Shown here: positions 49,501-59,479 of the stretch, piece after piece
Layout: each line of letters starts with the position of its first letter
How positions within the stretch are numbered: the first letter of the stretch is position 1
NCBI RefSeq assembly: GCF_947488945.1
Contig: NZ_CANLBS010000010.1
Coordinates: 221,405 to 285,404 of the forward strand
Direction: 5' to 3'
Source: an uncultured Streptomyces sp.
Lineage (GTDB): Bacteria > Actinomycetota > Actinomycetes > Streptomycetales > Streptomycetaceae
Length of the DNA stretch: 64,000 bases
The notes under the pieces: model-generated
What the model was told of the DNA's origin: nothing
Database searches by the model: none
What the model saw: the letters and a program-made list of their open reading frames with translations, nothing else
Made by a program: the position numbers and the translations under genes

Positions 49501-50435
49501 ACGGTGAGCCGCAGCGGCAGCACGTTCATCACCATGCCCGGTATCCGCAGGGCGGCCGAGCCCATCCGGCCCATCAGGGGCAGCCCGAGGACCACGTCGG
49601 TGCGGTGGGTGGCGCGGGCGGTGTGGAGGGCCTGGGCGGCGACGACGATCTCGGGCCAGGTGGCGCGGAGCGTTCCGGCGAGGTCCTTCAGCCGGTCGGC
49701 GGTGGCCGTGGGGAGGTGCGCGGTGCGGCGCAGGAAGGTGCGGGACGGCAGTGCGCCGCGCCCGGCGAGGTGCGGGGCTTCCGGCCGGTCGGCGAACGCC
49801 TCGGTCCAGTGGACCCGGTCGTCCTGGTACGCCTCGGAGGCGCGGTAGGCGGCGTCCTGCTCCACGAGGGAGGCGAGGGTGCCGAAGGTGCGCGGGCCGG
49901 GCTCCCGGCCCGCGGCGAGCGCGGAGTAGACGTCGGCGATACGGCGGACCAGCAGGGAGTAGCCGAATCCGTCGATGACGAGGTGGTGGATGCGCTGGTA
50001 CCAGAGCCAGCGGTCGTCGCCGGTGCGGAACAGGCCGTGCCGGAAGAGCGGACCGGTGGAGAGGTCGCAGACCTGCGCGAGGTCGTCGCGCATCCAGGCG
50101 CGGGCCTCCTGCTCCGGGTCCTTCGCACCGCGCAGGTCCCGCACGGTCAGCGGCAGTTCGACGGTGGCTCGCACGTGCTGGCGAGGGCCGTCGGGGGTCT
50201 CCTCGACGCGGACGCGCAGGGCGTCGGTCTCTGCGACGACCCGGCGCAGCGCCGCGGCGAAGAGACCGGGGTCGATCGGGCCCGCGATCTCCAGGCACTC
50301 GGCGGTGTTCTGGGCGGGGCTGAGCGGATCGAGCGCCTGGGCGTAGTACATGCCCAACTGGGCCGCGGTCAGGGGCAGTACGGTGTCGGCGGCCTCGGCG
50401 GGCGGGCGGGCCGGGGCGGCGGTCCCGGTGTTCAC
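46509..50435 (-). CDS. entF: EntF-type nonribosomal peptide synthetase, C-A(Ser)-PCP-TE
   Basis: A 1308-residue single-module synthetase. Condensation domain about 20-440 with HHLVIDG (150-156); adenylation domain about 465-960 with YTSGSTGRPKG (617-627); carrier domain with Ser1004 in LGGTSLLAM; thioesterase about 1060-1308 with Ser1136 (GWSVGG), Asp1163 and His1283. Aligning to GrsA by eye gives the specificity residues D663, V664, W667, H706, F731, S733, L757, V765, D766 and K950, i.e. DVWHFSLVDK, the serine code of E. coli EntF. The thioesterase would trimerise and cyclise DHB-Ser. The start is GTG in a GTGA overlap with the carrier-protein gene. No MbtH-like gene is present. Confidence 0.93.
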   Translation of the reverse strand: MNTGTAAPARPPAEAADTVLPLTAAQLGMYYAQALDPLSPAQNTAECLEIAGPIDPGLFAAALRRVVAETDALRVRVEETPDGPRQHVRATVELPLTVRDLRGAKDPEQEARAWMRDDLAQVCDLSTGPLFRHGLFRTGDDRWLWYQRIHHLVIDGFGYSLLVRRIADVYSALAAGREPGPRTFGTLASLVEQDAAYRASEAYQDDRVHWTEAFADRPEAPHLAGRGALPSRTFLRRTAHLPTATADRLKDLAGTLRATWPEIVVAAQALHTARATHRTDVVLGLPLMGRMGSAALRIPGMVMNVLPLRLTVAPDDTFAGLVRQVVLGIRGARRHQRYRYEDIRRDLGLLGEGRALVGPLVNVMPFDYDVSFAGAPATAGNLSAGPVEDLTVNVYDRADGRGLRVDHDGNPALYDEAALDAHQARFVSLLERLAGTDPALPLAVHSLGTPAEHALVVEEFNRTDRDLPATTLIGPIEARARARPHATALVHGSVTLTYAELNDRANRLARHLRTLGAGVDTVVALSLPRSVDLVVSLLAVLKTGAAYLPLDPDYPAERLTGMLADARPVCAVTDTADRLPADAGTPRVVLDGLDLSGHLAINPARPLTPAHPAYVIYTSGSTGRPKGVVVSHGAIDNRLRWMQHAYPLTPEDRVLQKTPSSFDVSVWEFFWPLRQGATLVVADPGGHKDPAHLSRVIAEQAVTTCHFVPSMLQVFLAEADAGQCGGLKRVFCSGEALPRETAHAFARVLPGTELHNLYGPTEAAVDVTHHPCSPEDDGPVPIGKPVWNTRLHVLDPALRPCPPGIPGELYLAGRQLADGYLDRPGLTASRFVADPFGAPGSRMYRTGDLARWTALGEVEYLGRTDHQVKLRGQRIELGEIEAALAAQDGVDGSCALVREDRPGDQQLVGYVTGGADPSAVRAGVARLLPEHMVPTAVVALDAFPLSPAGKLDRRALPAPVFTGTDGARPPASPLEETLTRLFGEVLGAERVGPDDAFFDLGGTSLLAMRLVARVREECGAGLTVGSLFAAPTPAALAARFENGQVAEEDALDVVLPLRTGGSRPPLFAFHPAGGISWCYAGLANRLGPDQPLYGVQARALTEDGPLPGSLEEEAADYVARIREVHPHGPYRLLGWSVGGVLAQTVAVLLQEAGEEVQLLALLDAFPAEQWRERPAPEEGDALTAVLRMAGLERTGERTREDVLATLREAGSRLAGLSDRTLTRVVDVVPNHARLMREHRQRTFRGDLVFFTAAAPRAEDWLTREAWRPHVTGSVVNHDLDCTHPQMLRDQYLDRIGDVLVERLKEWDA

Positions 50436-50659
50436 GCGGCCCCCAGCAGGGGCGCCCAGGCCTCGATGGCGGGCTGTTCGGCCAGGTCGGCGAAGTCGGC
50501 GGTGACGCCGTGGTCGCGGCGCCATCGCTCCAGCAGGGCCATGATGCGGACGGAGTCGAGTCCGTGGTCGACGAGGTTCTCGTCGAGGGGGATGTCGGCG
50601 GGGTCCTCGCCGAGGCAGTCGGCGACGTCGGCGCGTATGAGTTCCAGGGTGAGCGGCAT
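50432..50659 (-). CDS. Free-standing aryl carrier protein
   Basis: A 75-residue acyl-carrier-type protein: LELIRADVADCLGEDPADIP, then DENLVDHGLDSVRIMALLER with Ser36 as phosphopantetheine site. In E. coli this domain is fused to the isochorismatase (EntB); here it is separate and lies four bases after the isochorismatase stop. It receives 2,3-dihydroxybenzoyl-AMP from the ligase and donates DHB to the condensation domain. The stop overlaps the synthetase GTG start. Confidence 0.93.
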   Translation of the reverse strand: MPLTLELIRADVADCLGEDPADIPLDENLVDHGLDSVRIMALLERWRRDHGVTADFADLAEQPAIEAWAPLLGAA

Positions 50660-50663
50660 CGTC

Positions 50664-51296
50664 TCAGACCTCCGTGAAGAGCGCGTCGGTGGTGGTGACG
50701 ACCGCGCAGCGGCCGGCGGCCCAGCGCAGGGCCATGTCGTGGTCCTCGCGGGAGAAGTCGGCGACGGCGTCGCCGACGACGAACGCCTGGATGTCGCGCT
50801 GCCAGGCGTCGGCGGCGCTCATCATGACGCCGATGTGCGCGTACACGCCGGCGATGACGAGCTGGTCGCGGCCCGTCTCGCGCAGGATGTCGGCGAGCGG
50901 GGTACGGACGAAGGCGCTGTACTTCCACTTGGTGACGACGTGGTCGCCGGGGAGCGGGGCGACGGCGTCGGGGGCGCGGAGCGCCTCGGGGTCGTCGGCG
51001 ACGCCGGGTCCCCAGAAGTCGAGCTGGAGGCCGCGCTCCTCGGGGGTCTGGCCGCCGCGCTGGGCGGAGTGGACGACGGGGACGCCGAGGCCGCGGCAGC
51101 GTTCCAGCAGGCGGGCGGTGTTGCCGATCAGGCCGGTGAGGGGTTCCCGGCCGGCCGGGAAGGCGCGCAGGAAGTGGTTCTGCATGTCGTGCACGAGCAG
51201 CACGGCGCGCGCGGGGTCGGCCGTCCAGGCGACCCGGTTGGCGGGCAGTTCGTCTCCGGCCGGGAGCCGGTACGGGGCGATGGCGGGAAGTGCCAC
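50664..51296 (-). CDS. Isochorismatase (EntB/DhbB isochorismatase domain only)
   Basis: A 210-residue hydrolase converting isochorismate to 2,3-dihydro-2,3-dihydroxybenzoate and pyruvate. Catalytic residues follow EntB: Asp37 (VHDMQNHF), Lys123 (VTKWKYSAF) and Gly156 in VIAGVYAHIGVMMSA, where cysteine-hydrolase relatives have Cys. It lacks the C-terminal aryl carrier of EntB, which is encoded next door. It is separated from the preceding ligase stop (51309) by 12 bases. Confidence 0.94.
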   Translation of the reverse strand: MALPAIAPYRLPAGDELPANRVAWTADPARAVLLVHDMQNHFLRAFPAGREPLTGLIGNTARLLERCRGLGVPVVHSAQRGGQTPEERGLQLDFWGPGVADDPEALRAPDAVAPLPGDHVVTKWKYSAFVRTPLADILRETGRDQLVIAGVYAHIGVMMSAADAWQRDIQAFVVGDAVADFSREDHDMALRWAAGRCAVVTTTDALFTEV

Positions 51297-51308
51297 GGGT
51301 GTGCTCCT

Positions 51309-52981
<1,673 letters not shown>

Positions 52982-52985
<4 letters not shown>

Positions 52986-54184
52986 AGTGTGGCTCCCACG
53001 GCGTTCAGGAACGTACGGAACTTGGCGCCGGTCTCGTCGGTCTCGGCCTGCGGCGAGGAGTCGCCGACCACGCCGGCGCCGGCGAACAGCCGCAGGGTGG
53101 CGCCCTCGGCCTCGGCGCAGCGGAGGGTGACGACCCATTCGCCGTCGCCGTCGGCGTCCTGCCAGCCGACCATGCCGGTGTACAGGCCCCGGTCGAAGGG
53201 CTCGGAGTCGGCGATGACCCGGCGGGCGGTGTCGTCGGGGGTGCCGCAGACGGCGGGGGTCGGGTGCAGCGCGGACGCGAGGTCCAGCGCGGTGGTGCCG
53301 GGGTCGGCGATCCGGCCGGTGACGGTGGTCGACAGGTGCCACATGGTGGCGGTACGCACCAGGGTGGGGCGCTCGGGCACGTCGAGTTCGGTGCAGAACG
53401 GCGCGAGGGCGGCGCGCACGGCGTCGACGACGACGGCGTGCTCGTGAATGTCCTTGGCGGACTCCAGCAGGGCGGCGGCGCGTCGGACGTCCTCGGCGAG
53501 GTCGGCGCTGCGCGGGGTGGAGCCGGCGAGCGGGTTGGCGACCAGGACGCCGCCGCTCCGGGCGACGAGGAGTTCGGGGCTGGCGCCGACGAGGGTGGTG
53601 CGAGGGCCGGAGGGGACGGCGAAGGTGTAGCCGCCGGGGTCGCGGCGGGCGAGCCGGCCGAGCATGGCCGGCAGGTCGGCGTCCTGCGGGCCGGTGAGTT
53701 CCAGGGTCCGGGCGAGCACGACCTTGCTGAGTTCGCCGGCGTTGATGCGGTCCACCGCCGCGGCGACGGCGTCGCGGTAATCGGCGGCGGCGGGTACCTC
53801 GCGGACGTGCCAGCCGCCGCCGTCGGACGGTTCGGGCGCGGGCAGCGCGATCAGCGGGTCCTCGCGGAGGGCGGGGGCGCGGCGCACGGTCTCCGGGACG
53901 ACGAGCGCCGGGCGGCCGGACGGGTCGAAGGGCAGTGCGCCGACGACGATCGGTTCCGGGTCGCCCGCGAGCCGGCGTGCGTCGAGGAGTTCCTGCACGC
54001 GTTCGGTCACCGGGCGGTCGTCCTCGGCCAGTTCGGCCGCGGCGCCGGTGCAGAGCAGGGTCAGGCGGGGGGTGGCGAGGAAGCGGTCCGTGCCGGGGCG
54101 GTAGGCATCCAGCAGGGCGGTCGCCTCGCCGGGAACGACCGCGGGCCCGGGGGTGGCGGCCGTTTCGGGCAGGAAGGTGGTCAT
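52982..54184 (-). CDS. entC: Isochorismate synthase
   Basis: A 400-residue chorismate-utilising enzyme that makes isochorismate, the committed step to 2,3-DHB. Lys154 in ELSKVVLAR is the general base of EntC-like enzymes and Glu204 in GASPELL the partner acid. Further motifs are NPLAGSTPR, DIHEHAVVVDAVR, HPTPAVCG and GAGVVGDSSPQAETDETGAK. AGGAGA precedes ATG 54184. An 80-bp gap separates it from the dehydrogenase gene, the largest gap within the biosynthetic block before the PPTase. Confidence 0.95.
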
Positions 54185-54264
54185 GGCTGTCTCCTGGGGG
54201 AGGGCTCGCGCCGCGCCGGGCGACGCGAGCGTCGAGACAAGGTCGGGCGGGGACCGGTCCGGGG

Positions 54265-55065
54265 TCAGGCCCGGAGCGTGGCTCCGCCGTCCACGTACAG
54301 GTCGTGCAGGGTGATGTGGCGGGCGCGGTCCGACGCCAGGAAGGCGACGGCGTCCGCGATGTCGGCGGGGTCGGCGATGCGGCCGAGCGGGATGCCGGTC
54401 CGGAAGGCGTCGAGGTCGCCTTCGACGACGCGGCGGGCCGCCTGCTCCTCCTGGCCGGGGGCCTGGGCGGTCCACATGGCGCGCTGCATGTCGGTCAGGG
54501 TCGATCCCGGGCAGACCGAGTTGCAGCGGACGCCGTACGGGGCCATCTCCAGGCCGAGGCACTTGGTGAACATGGCGGCGGCGGCCTTGGACGCGGCGTA
54601 GGCGGCCATGCCGGCCCTCGGGACGCCCGCGGCGTTGGAGGCGACGGTGACGAGGGATCCCCGGCCGCGCGGCGCCATCCGCCGGGCGACGGAACGCCCC
54701 ACGTGGAAGGGGCCGTTGGTGTTCACGGCGAAGGTGGCGGCCCATTCGGCGTCGGTGACGTCCACGACGTTCGCGTGGCGCAGCACGCCGGCGACGCTGA
54801 CGGCGATGTCGAGGGGTCCGACGGTGTCCTCGGTGTCGGCGACGAGCGCCTCGACGGCGTCGGCGTCCGTGACGTCGAGCGTGCGGGCGACGACGCGGGG
54901 CCCGTGTTCCGCGGCGAGGGCTTCGACGCCGTCACCGGTGAGGTCGGTGGCGACGACGCGGGCGCCGCGGGCGACGAGCGCCTCGACGACCGCTTCTCCT
55001 ATCCCCCGGCCCGCGCCGGTGACCAGCGCGAGACGACCGGCCAACTCCTCGTGCGCCGCTATCAC
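54265..55065 (-). CDS. entA: 2,3-Dihydro-2,3-dihydroxybenzoate dehydrogenase
   Basis: A 266-residue short-chain dehydrogenase. NAD-binding TGAGRGIG near residue 16, the SDR strand VSVAGVLR in place of NNAG, Ser in VTVASNAAGVPR, and the catalytic YAASK. The C-terminal CPGSTLTDMQRAMW and final DLYVDGGATLRA match EntA/DhbA. It aromatises the dihydro-diol to 2,3-DHB. GTG 55065 overlaps the stop of the siderophore-binding protein gene as GTGA, joining uptake and biosynthesis in one transcript. Confidence 0.94.
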   Translation of the reverse strand: MIAAHEELAGRLALVTGAGRGIGEAVVEALVARGARVVATDLTGDGVEALAAEHGPRVVARTLDVTDADAVEALVADTEDTVGPLDIAVSVAGVLRHANVVDVTDAEWAATFAVNTNGPFHVGRSVARRMAPRGRGSLVTVASNAAGVPRAGMAAYAASKAAAAMFTKCLGLEMAPYGVRCNSVCPGSTLTDMQRAMWTAQAPGQEEQAARRVVEGDLDAFRTGIPLGRIADPADIADAVAFLASDRARHITLHDLYVDGGATLRA

Positions 55066-56042
55066 TTGACCATCGCCGCCCGGATGTCGTCGAGCACCGA
55101 CACGGCCGCCTGCGCCCCGCCGAGGCTGGTCCACTTGGAGCCGTCGATGACGGTGGCGTGGTCGTTCCCGACCGCGTCTAGCTGCTGGTAGGCGGGCTCC
55201 TTCGCCAGTTCGCCGAGGAGCGCGGTGTCGCCCGTGGTGGAGGTCAGGGTGCCGATGAACAGCCAGTCGGCGTCGATCTCGTCGAGGTTCTCGGCGCTGA
55301 TGGGCGTGGAGTGGCCTTCGCCCTGCTCGTTCTGGATGCCCGGCCGGGTGAAGCCGAGGTCCTTGAGCACGTCGCTGATGAAGACGCCCTGCTGCATCAC
55401 GGCGCTGCCCTTGGCGGAGTAGCGGGCGACGGAGACCTCGGAACCTGCCCGGTCGCCCAGGTCCTTCTTGAGCGCGGCGGCCTTCTCGTCGTAGCCGGCG
55501 AGGAACTTCTCGGCCTCGTTGGACTTGCCGAGGACCTTGCCGGTGAGTTCGAGGGACTTCTTCCAGTCCTTGTCGCCGCCGATGGTCACGAGGGTCGGTG
55601 CGATCTTGCGGAGCTGCGCGAGCACCTGGGCGTCGGCGGACTGGCCCGCGAGAATCACGTCGGGCTCGGCCTGGACGACCTTCTCGATGTCCGGGCCGGT
55701 GACGGCGCCGACGACGGGGATGGACGCGGCCTGGTCGGCGAGGTAACCGGGGGCGCCCTTCTGGCCGCGGCCCGCGGTGAGTCCGACGGGCTCGACGCCG
55801 AGGGCGAGGGCGGAGTCGAGGTCCATCTCGCTGAGCGCCACGACCCGCTTCGGAGATGCCGGGACCTTCACCTCGGTGCCCGCCGCGTCCGTGACGGTGA
55901 CGGAGGCCGCTTTCCGGGTGTCTCCGGAAGCGGAGTCCCCGTCCGAGGATCCGCACCCGGTGAGGGCCAGCGCGCAGACGCCGGCGGCGGCGACGAGCGC
56001 GTAGCGGGTGGAACGGGACGGGGAGAACGGGTTCGGCGCCAT
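55062..56042 (-). CDS. Siderophore-binding lipoprotein of ABC transporter
   Basis: A 326-residue periplasmic-binding-type protein (FepB/FatB class). The lipobox is LTGC with Cys30 after a short hydrophobic signal, so it is membrane-tethered. The BtuF-like fold shows PKRVVALSEMDLDSALALGV, EPDVILAGQSAD and WTSLGGAQAAVSVLDDI. GGAGG is nine bases before ATG 56042. It heads the minus-strand operon with entA-C-E-B-carrier-F downstream and is controlled by the iron box at 56206. The ligand is inferred to be the ferric tris-catecholate made by the neighbouring genes. Confidence 0.93.
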   Translation of the reverse strand: MAPNPFSPSRSTRYALVAAAGVCALALTGCGSSDGDSASGDTRKAASVTVTDAAGTEVKVPASPKRVVALSEMDLDSALALGVEPVGLTAGRGQKGAPGYLADQAASIPVVGAVTGPDIEKVVQAEPDVILAGQSADAQVLAQLRKIAPTLVTIGGDKDWKKSLELTGKVLGKSNEAEKFLAGYDEKAAALKKDLGDRAGSEVSVARYSAKGSAVMQQGVFISDVLKDLGFTRPGIQNEQGEGHSTPISAENLDEIDADWLFIGTLTSTTGDTALLGELAKEPAYQQLDAVGNDHATVIDGSKWTSLGGAQAAVSVLDDIRAAMVK

Positions 56043-56205
56043 GGCCTGAAAACCTCCGGAGGGCTGATCGTGCGGGTGGGGCCCGCTCGCGCTGACAGGT
56101 GGAGCACCGGGCCGGACCGGGGCACAATTCACCCCTGGTCCGGGCCATGAGACGGTTCGTCGGAGGGTGACGGCCGCAGGGGCCGCCAGCTCCGGGCCGA
56201 CGCAC

Positions 56206-56224
56206 TTAGGTTAGGCTAACCATA
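56206..56224. promoter_or_regulatory. Iron box controlling both siderophore operons
   Basis: TTAGGTTAGGCTAACCATA is identical to the 19-bp consensus through its first 16 positions. It serves the minus-strand receptor/biosynthesis operon (ATG 164 bp away) and touches the ATG of the plus-strand permease gene at 56224. Confidence 0.93.
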
Positions 56225-57318
56225 TGTCGTCTGTGCACGTGGGCCCACCCCCGAGGGCCCTGCCCTCCGGTCTCCCCTCCGGCCGCCGGCCCGTCCCGCC
56301 CGGCGGCCACCCCTTCCGGTGGGCCGCCGTGGCCCTCGCCGCCCTCCTCGCCCTCGGACTGCTCTCCCTGCTCGTCGGAACGGGATCGAGCTCACCGGCC
56401 CGCGCCTGGGAGTTCCTGACGGGGGATCCGGCCGCGCGGGCCGACGCCCAACTGCGGCTCGCCGTCATGGACGTACGGCTGCCGCGTACGTTCGCGGGGG
56501 CACTGGTGGGGATCTGCCTCGGGACGGCCGGCTGCCTGCTGCAGGCCGCGACCCGCAATCCGCTCGCGGAGACCGGCCTGCTGGGCGTGAACGCCGGAGC
56601 CGCCTTCGCGGTGGTACTCGGACTCACCTTCTTCGGCGCCAACTCCTCTACTTCACTCCTGGTATGGGCACTTCTGGGCGGAATCACCGCCAGTGCGGTG
56701 GTCCTCCTGATGGCGTCCTCCGGCCGGACCTCCAGTTCGCCCCTGCGCCTGGTCCTCGCCGGCTCCGCGCTCGGCGCCACCTTCCACGGCCTCACTTCCT
56801 ACGTCCTGCTGGGCACCCAGTCGACGTTCGACACCTACCGGTACTGGACGATCGGCTCGCTCGCCGGGGTCAAGGCCGCCGCGCTCCTGCCGCTGCTGCC
56901 GCTGATCGCCGTGGGGCTGGCCACCGCCTTCGCCTGCGCGCGCCCCCTGTCGGCGCTCGGGCTCGGCGACGACAGCGCCCGCTCGCTGGGCCATCACCCG
57001 GGACGGGTACGCCTGGTGGTGGCGGGCGCGGTGTCGCTGCTGGCCGGCTGCGCGGTGGCCATCGCCGGCCCGATCGCCTTCCTCGGGCTGCTGGCCCCCT
57101 ACGCGGCACGCGTCGTGGCGGGAGCGCGGATGGCGGCCCAACTCCTGCTCTCCGCACTGATCGCGGCGAATGTCATGATCTTCGCCGACATCCTGGCCCG
57201 GATCGTGATCCGGCCCTGGGAGACCCCGGTCAGCGTGCTCCTCGCCTTCGTGGGCGGGCCGTTGCTGATCTGGATCGCCCGCTCGTCCCGGCTCTCCACG
57301 GCGGGAGCGTCGGCATGA
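56224..57318 (+). CDS. FecCD-family iron-siderophore permease, first subunit
   Basis: A 364-residue permease of the BtuC/FepD type with about nine to ten membrane helices. Family phrases: LPRTFAGALVGICLGTAGCLLQ, RNPLAETGLLGVNAGAAFAV, GDDSARSLGHHPGRVR (coupling loop to the ATPase) and AGPIAFLGLLAPYAAR. The N-terminal 35 residues are Pro-rich and extra. The annotated ATG lies on the iron box with no Shine-Dalgarno sequence, so either translation is leaderless or it begins at a later in-frame start before the first helix. It overlaps the next permease gene as ATGA. Confidence 0.9.
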   Translation: MSSVHVGPPPRALPSGLPSGRRPVPPGGHPFRWAAVALAALLALGLLSLLVGTGSSSPARAWEFLTGDPAARADAQLRLAVMDVRLPRTFAGALVGICLGTAGCLLQAATRNPLAETGLLGVNAGAAFAVVLGLTFFGANSSTSLLVWALLGGITASAVVLLMASSGRTSSSPLRLVLAGSALGATFHGLTSYVLLGTQSTFDTYRYWTIGSLAGVKAAALLPLLPLIAVGLATAFACARPLSALGLGDDSARSLGHHPGRVRLVVAGAVSLLAGCAVAIAGPIAFLGLLAPYAARVVAGARMAAQLLLSALIAANVMIFADILARIVIRPWETPVSVLLAFVGGPLLIWIARSSRLSTAGASA

Positions 57319-58433
57319 GGGACTCGTACGTCGAGCGGGCCGGCACCGCGGAGCCGCAACCGGACCGGACCGGCACCGCCGTCCTGCCGGACGTGACCCC
57401 GCCGGACAGCGCGGTGCTGCGGGCCGGCGCCTACTCCTGGCTCTTCCCGCGCCGCAGCGCACTGGCCGCGGCGGTGCTGACGCCGGTGGCGTTCGTCCTC
57501 GTCGTCCTCGCGATCCTGGCGAGTTCGACCGGCATGAGCCTCCCCGACACCGTCTCCGGGCTTCTCGGCACCGGCGATCCCGGCACGGTGATGATCATCC
57601 GTGAGTTCCGTCTTCCCCGGGTCGCCGTCGGCCTCATGATCGGCGCCGCGCTCGGCGTCTCCGGCTGCCTCACCCAGACCCTGGCGGGCAACCGCCTCGC
57701 CACGCCCGACGTGGTCGGCGTCAACGACGGCGCCACCGCCGCCGTGGTGGCCGCCGCGGCCGGCTCCTCCGTGGGCATGGTGGGGGTCTGGTGGCTCGGC
57801 CCGGTCGGGGCGGTCGCCGCCGCGGTCCTCGTCGTGCTGTGCGCGGGGGGCGCCGGCACCGCCGGCTACCGCGTCCTGGTCACCGGCATCGGCGTCTCCA
57901 CGTTCATCGGCGCGGTGAGCGACCTGCTGATGTCGCGCGAGAACGACAACACCGCGGGCGGCGTGTTCCTGTGGGCCGTCGGCAGCCTCAACGGGCGTGA
58001 CTGGTCGGTCGGCACACCGCTGCTGACCGCCCTGGCGATCCTGCTGCCGTTCGCCCTGGCGGCCGCCCACCGGCTCCAGTACCTGCGCTTCGACGACGAC
58101 GTGTCCACCACCCTCGGCGTCGATCCGCGCCGGGTGCGCGCGCTCGCGCTCGCCCTGGCGGTCGCGCTGGCCGGGATCGCCGTCGGCATCGGCGGGCCCA
58201 TCGCCTTCGTCGCGCTGGCGGCCCCGATCCTCGCCCAGCGCTTCTCGGGCCCCACCCGGGTACCCGTCATCGGCTCCGCGCTCACCGGCGCGGCCCTCAC
58301 CACCGCGGCGGACGCGCTCGGCCGCGTCGTCGCCCCCGTCGAACTCCCCGTCGGCGTCATCACCAGCGTCCTCGGCGGCCCCTTCCTGCTCTGGGTGCTC
58401 TTCCGCTCGGACCGGACCACGGAAAAGGCGTGA
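57315..58433 (+). CDS. FecCD-family iron-siderophore permease, second subunit
   Basis: A 372-residue membrane protein homologous to FepG. After a 50-residue hydrophilic N-terminus come about nine helices with IREFRLPRVAVGLMIGAALGVSGCLTQ, NRLATPDVVGVNDGA, DDDVSTTLGVDPRRVRALAL (ATPase contact) and IGGPIAFVALAAPILAQRF. It pairs with the preceding subunit. ATGA coupling at the start and GTGA coupling to the ATPase gene at the end make one operon. Confidence 0.94.
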   Translation: MRDSYVERAGTAEPQPDRTGTAVLPDVTPPDSAVLRAGAYSWLFPRRSALAAAVLTPVAFVLVVLAILASSTGMSLPDTVSGLLGTGDPGTVMIIREFRLPRVAVGLMIGAALGVSGCLTQTLAGNRLATPDVVGVNDGATAAVVAAAAGSSVGMVGVWWLGPVGAVAAAVLVVLCAGGAGTAGYRVLVTGIGVSTFIGAVSDLLMSRENDNTAGGVFLWAVGSLNGRDWSVGTPLLTALAILLPFALAAAHRLQYLRFDDDVSTTLGVDPRRVRALALALAVALAGIAVGIGGPIAFVALAAPILAQRFSGPTRVPVIGSALTGAALTTAADALGRVVAPVELPVGVITSVLGGPFLLWVLFRSDRTTEKA

Positions 58434-59314
58434 ACCCTCCCATGAAGAACATGTCGTCGCCGTCCGGTCTCGAGGTCCGCGGCCTGCACGTCGGCTACCC
58501 CGGCCGGGCCGTCGTCCGGGACGTCGGCTTCTCCGCGCCCGCCGGAACGGTCACCTCCGTGGTCGGCCCGAACGGCTGCGGCAAGTCCACCCTGCTGCGC
58601 GCCCTCGCCCGGCTGCACCGCCCCTCGCGGGGCACCGTGCTCGCGGACGGGGCCGACGTGTGGAAGTCGGGGCAGCGGCAGGCCGCCCACCGGATCGCCC
58701 TGCTGCCCCAGTCGCCGCGCGCGCCCGAGGCGGTGACGGTCGCGGGACTCGTCCGCTACGGCCGCCATCCGCACCAGGGGCTGTTGCGCCAGTGGTCCCG
58801 CGCGGACGAGCGGGCGGTGCGCGAGGCGCTGGAGGCCACCTCCACCACCGAACTGGCGGGCGAACGACTGGACCGGCTCTCCGGCGGGCAGCGCCAGCGC
58901 TGCTGGCTGGCGATGGTGCTGGCCCAGCAGACCCCGGTCGTGCTGCTCGACGAGCCGACCAGCGCACTGGACCTGGGCCACGTCGTGGACGTCCTCGAAC
59001 TGGTGCGTACGGTGGCCCGCGAGGGCCGGACCGTCGTCATGGTCCAGCACGACCTGGCCGCCGCCGCACGCTACTCGGACCACGTCATCGCGATGAAGGA
59101 CGGCGAGGTGGTCGGCGAGGGCGCCCCCCGCGACACGGTCGACGCGGAACTGGTGCGCAGCCTGTACGGGGTGGAGGCGGACATCCTCCGGGCCCCGGTG
59201 GACGGCTCCCCCGTGGTCGTCCCGCGCGCGCGGACCGCGGACGCGAATCTCGCGGACCCGTATCCCGCGGACGCGGGACAGGTGGACGCGGGACGCGTGG
59301 AGGCGGCCTCCTGA
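58430..59314 (+). CDS. Iron-siderophore ABC transporter ATPase
   Basis: A 294-residue FepC-type ATPase. Walker A GPNGCGKST, Q-loop LLPQSP, signature LSGGQRQR, Walker B VVLLDEPTSALDLGH and H-loop VMVQHDLAAAARYSDH. It powers import by the two permeases. The GTG at 58430 overlaps the previous stop; an ATG four codons on is an alternative. The last 25 residues (ANLADPYPADAGQVDAGRVE) are an unconserved acidic tail made from GCGGACGCGG-type DNA repeats. Confidence 0.94.
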   Translation: MNPPMKNMSSPSGLEVRGLHVGYPGRAVVRDVGFSAPAGTVTSVVGPNGCGKSTLLRALARLHRPSRGTVLADGADVWKSGQRQAAHRIALLPQSPRAPEAVTVAGLVRYGRHPHQGLLRQWSRADERAVREALEATSTTELAGERLDRLSGGQRQRCWLAMVLAQQTPVVLLDEPTSALDLGHVVDVLELVRTVAREGRTVVMVQHDLAAAARYSDHVIAMKDGEVVGEGAPRDTVDAELVRSLYGVEADILRAPVDGSPVVVPRARTADANLADPYPADAGQVDAGRVEAAS

Positions 59315-59479
59315 GGTCGCGGGCGCGGGTGCGAGCACCGACGCGTGCGCCGGTACGTACACGCCGGTACGAGCCGTCCGGCGGGGATGCACGCCGTGCG
59401 CGGGCCCGGACCGTTCGGCGGGGGCCGGGAGCGGCGGGCCGGTGCCGGGCACGGCCCGGCGGGGGGTGAGAATGGGGGC

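Noticed and set aside
46509..50435. Reading the synthetase as a griseobactin- or bacillibactin-type enzyme
   Set aside because: Only one C-A-PCP-TE module is present and the hand-read code is the EntF serine code; bacillibactin and griseobactin synthetases need additional modules.
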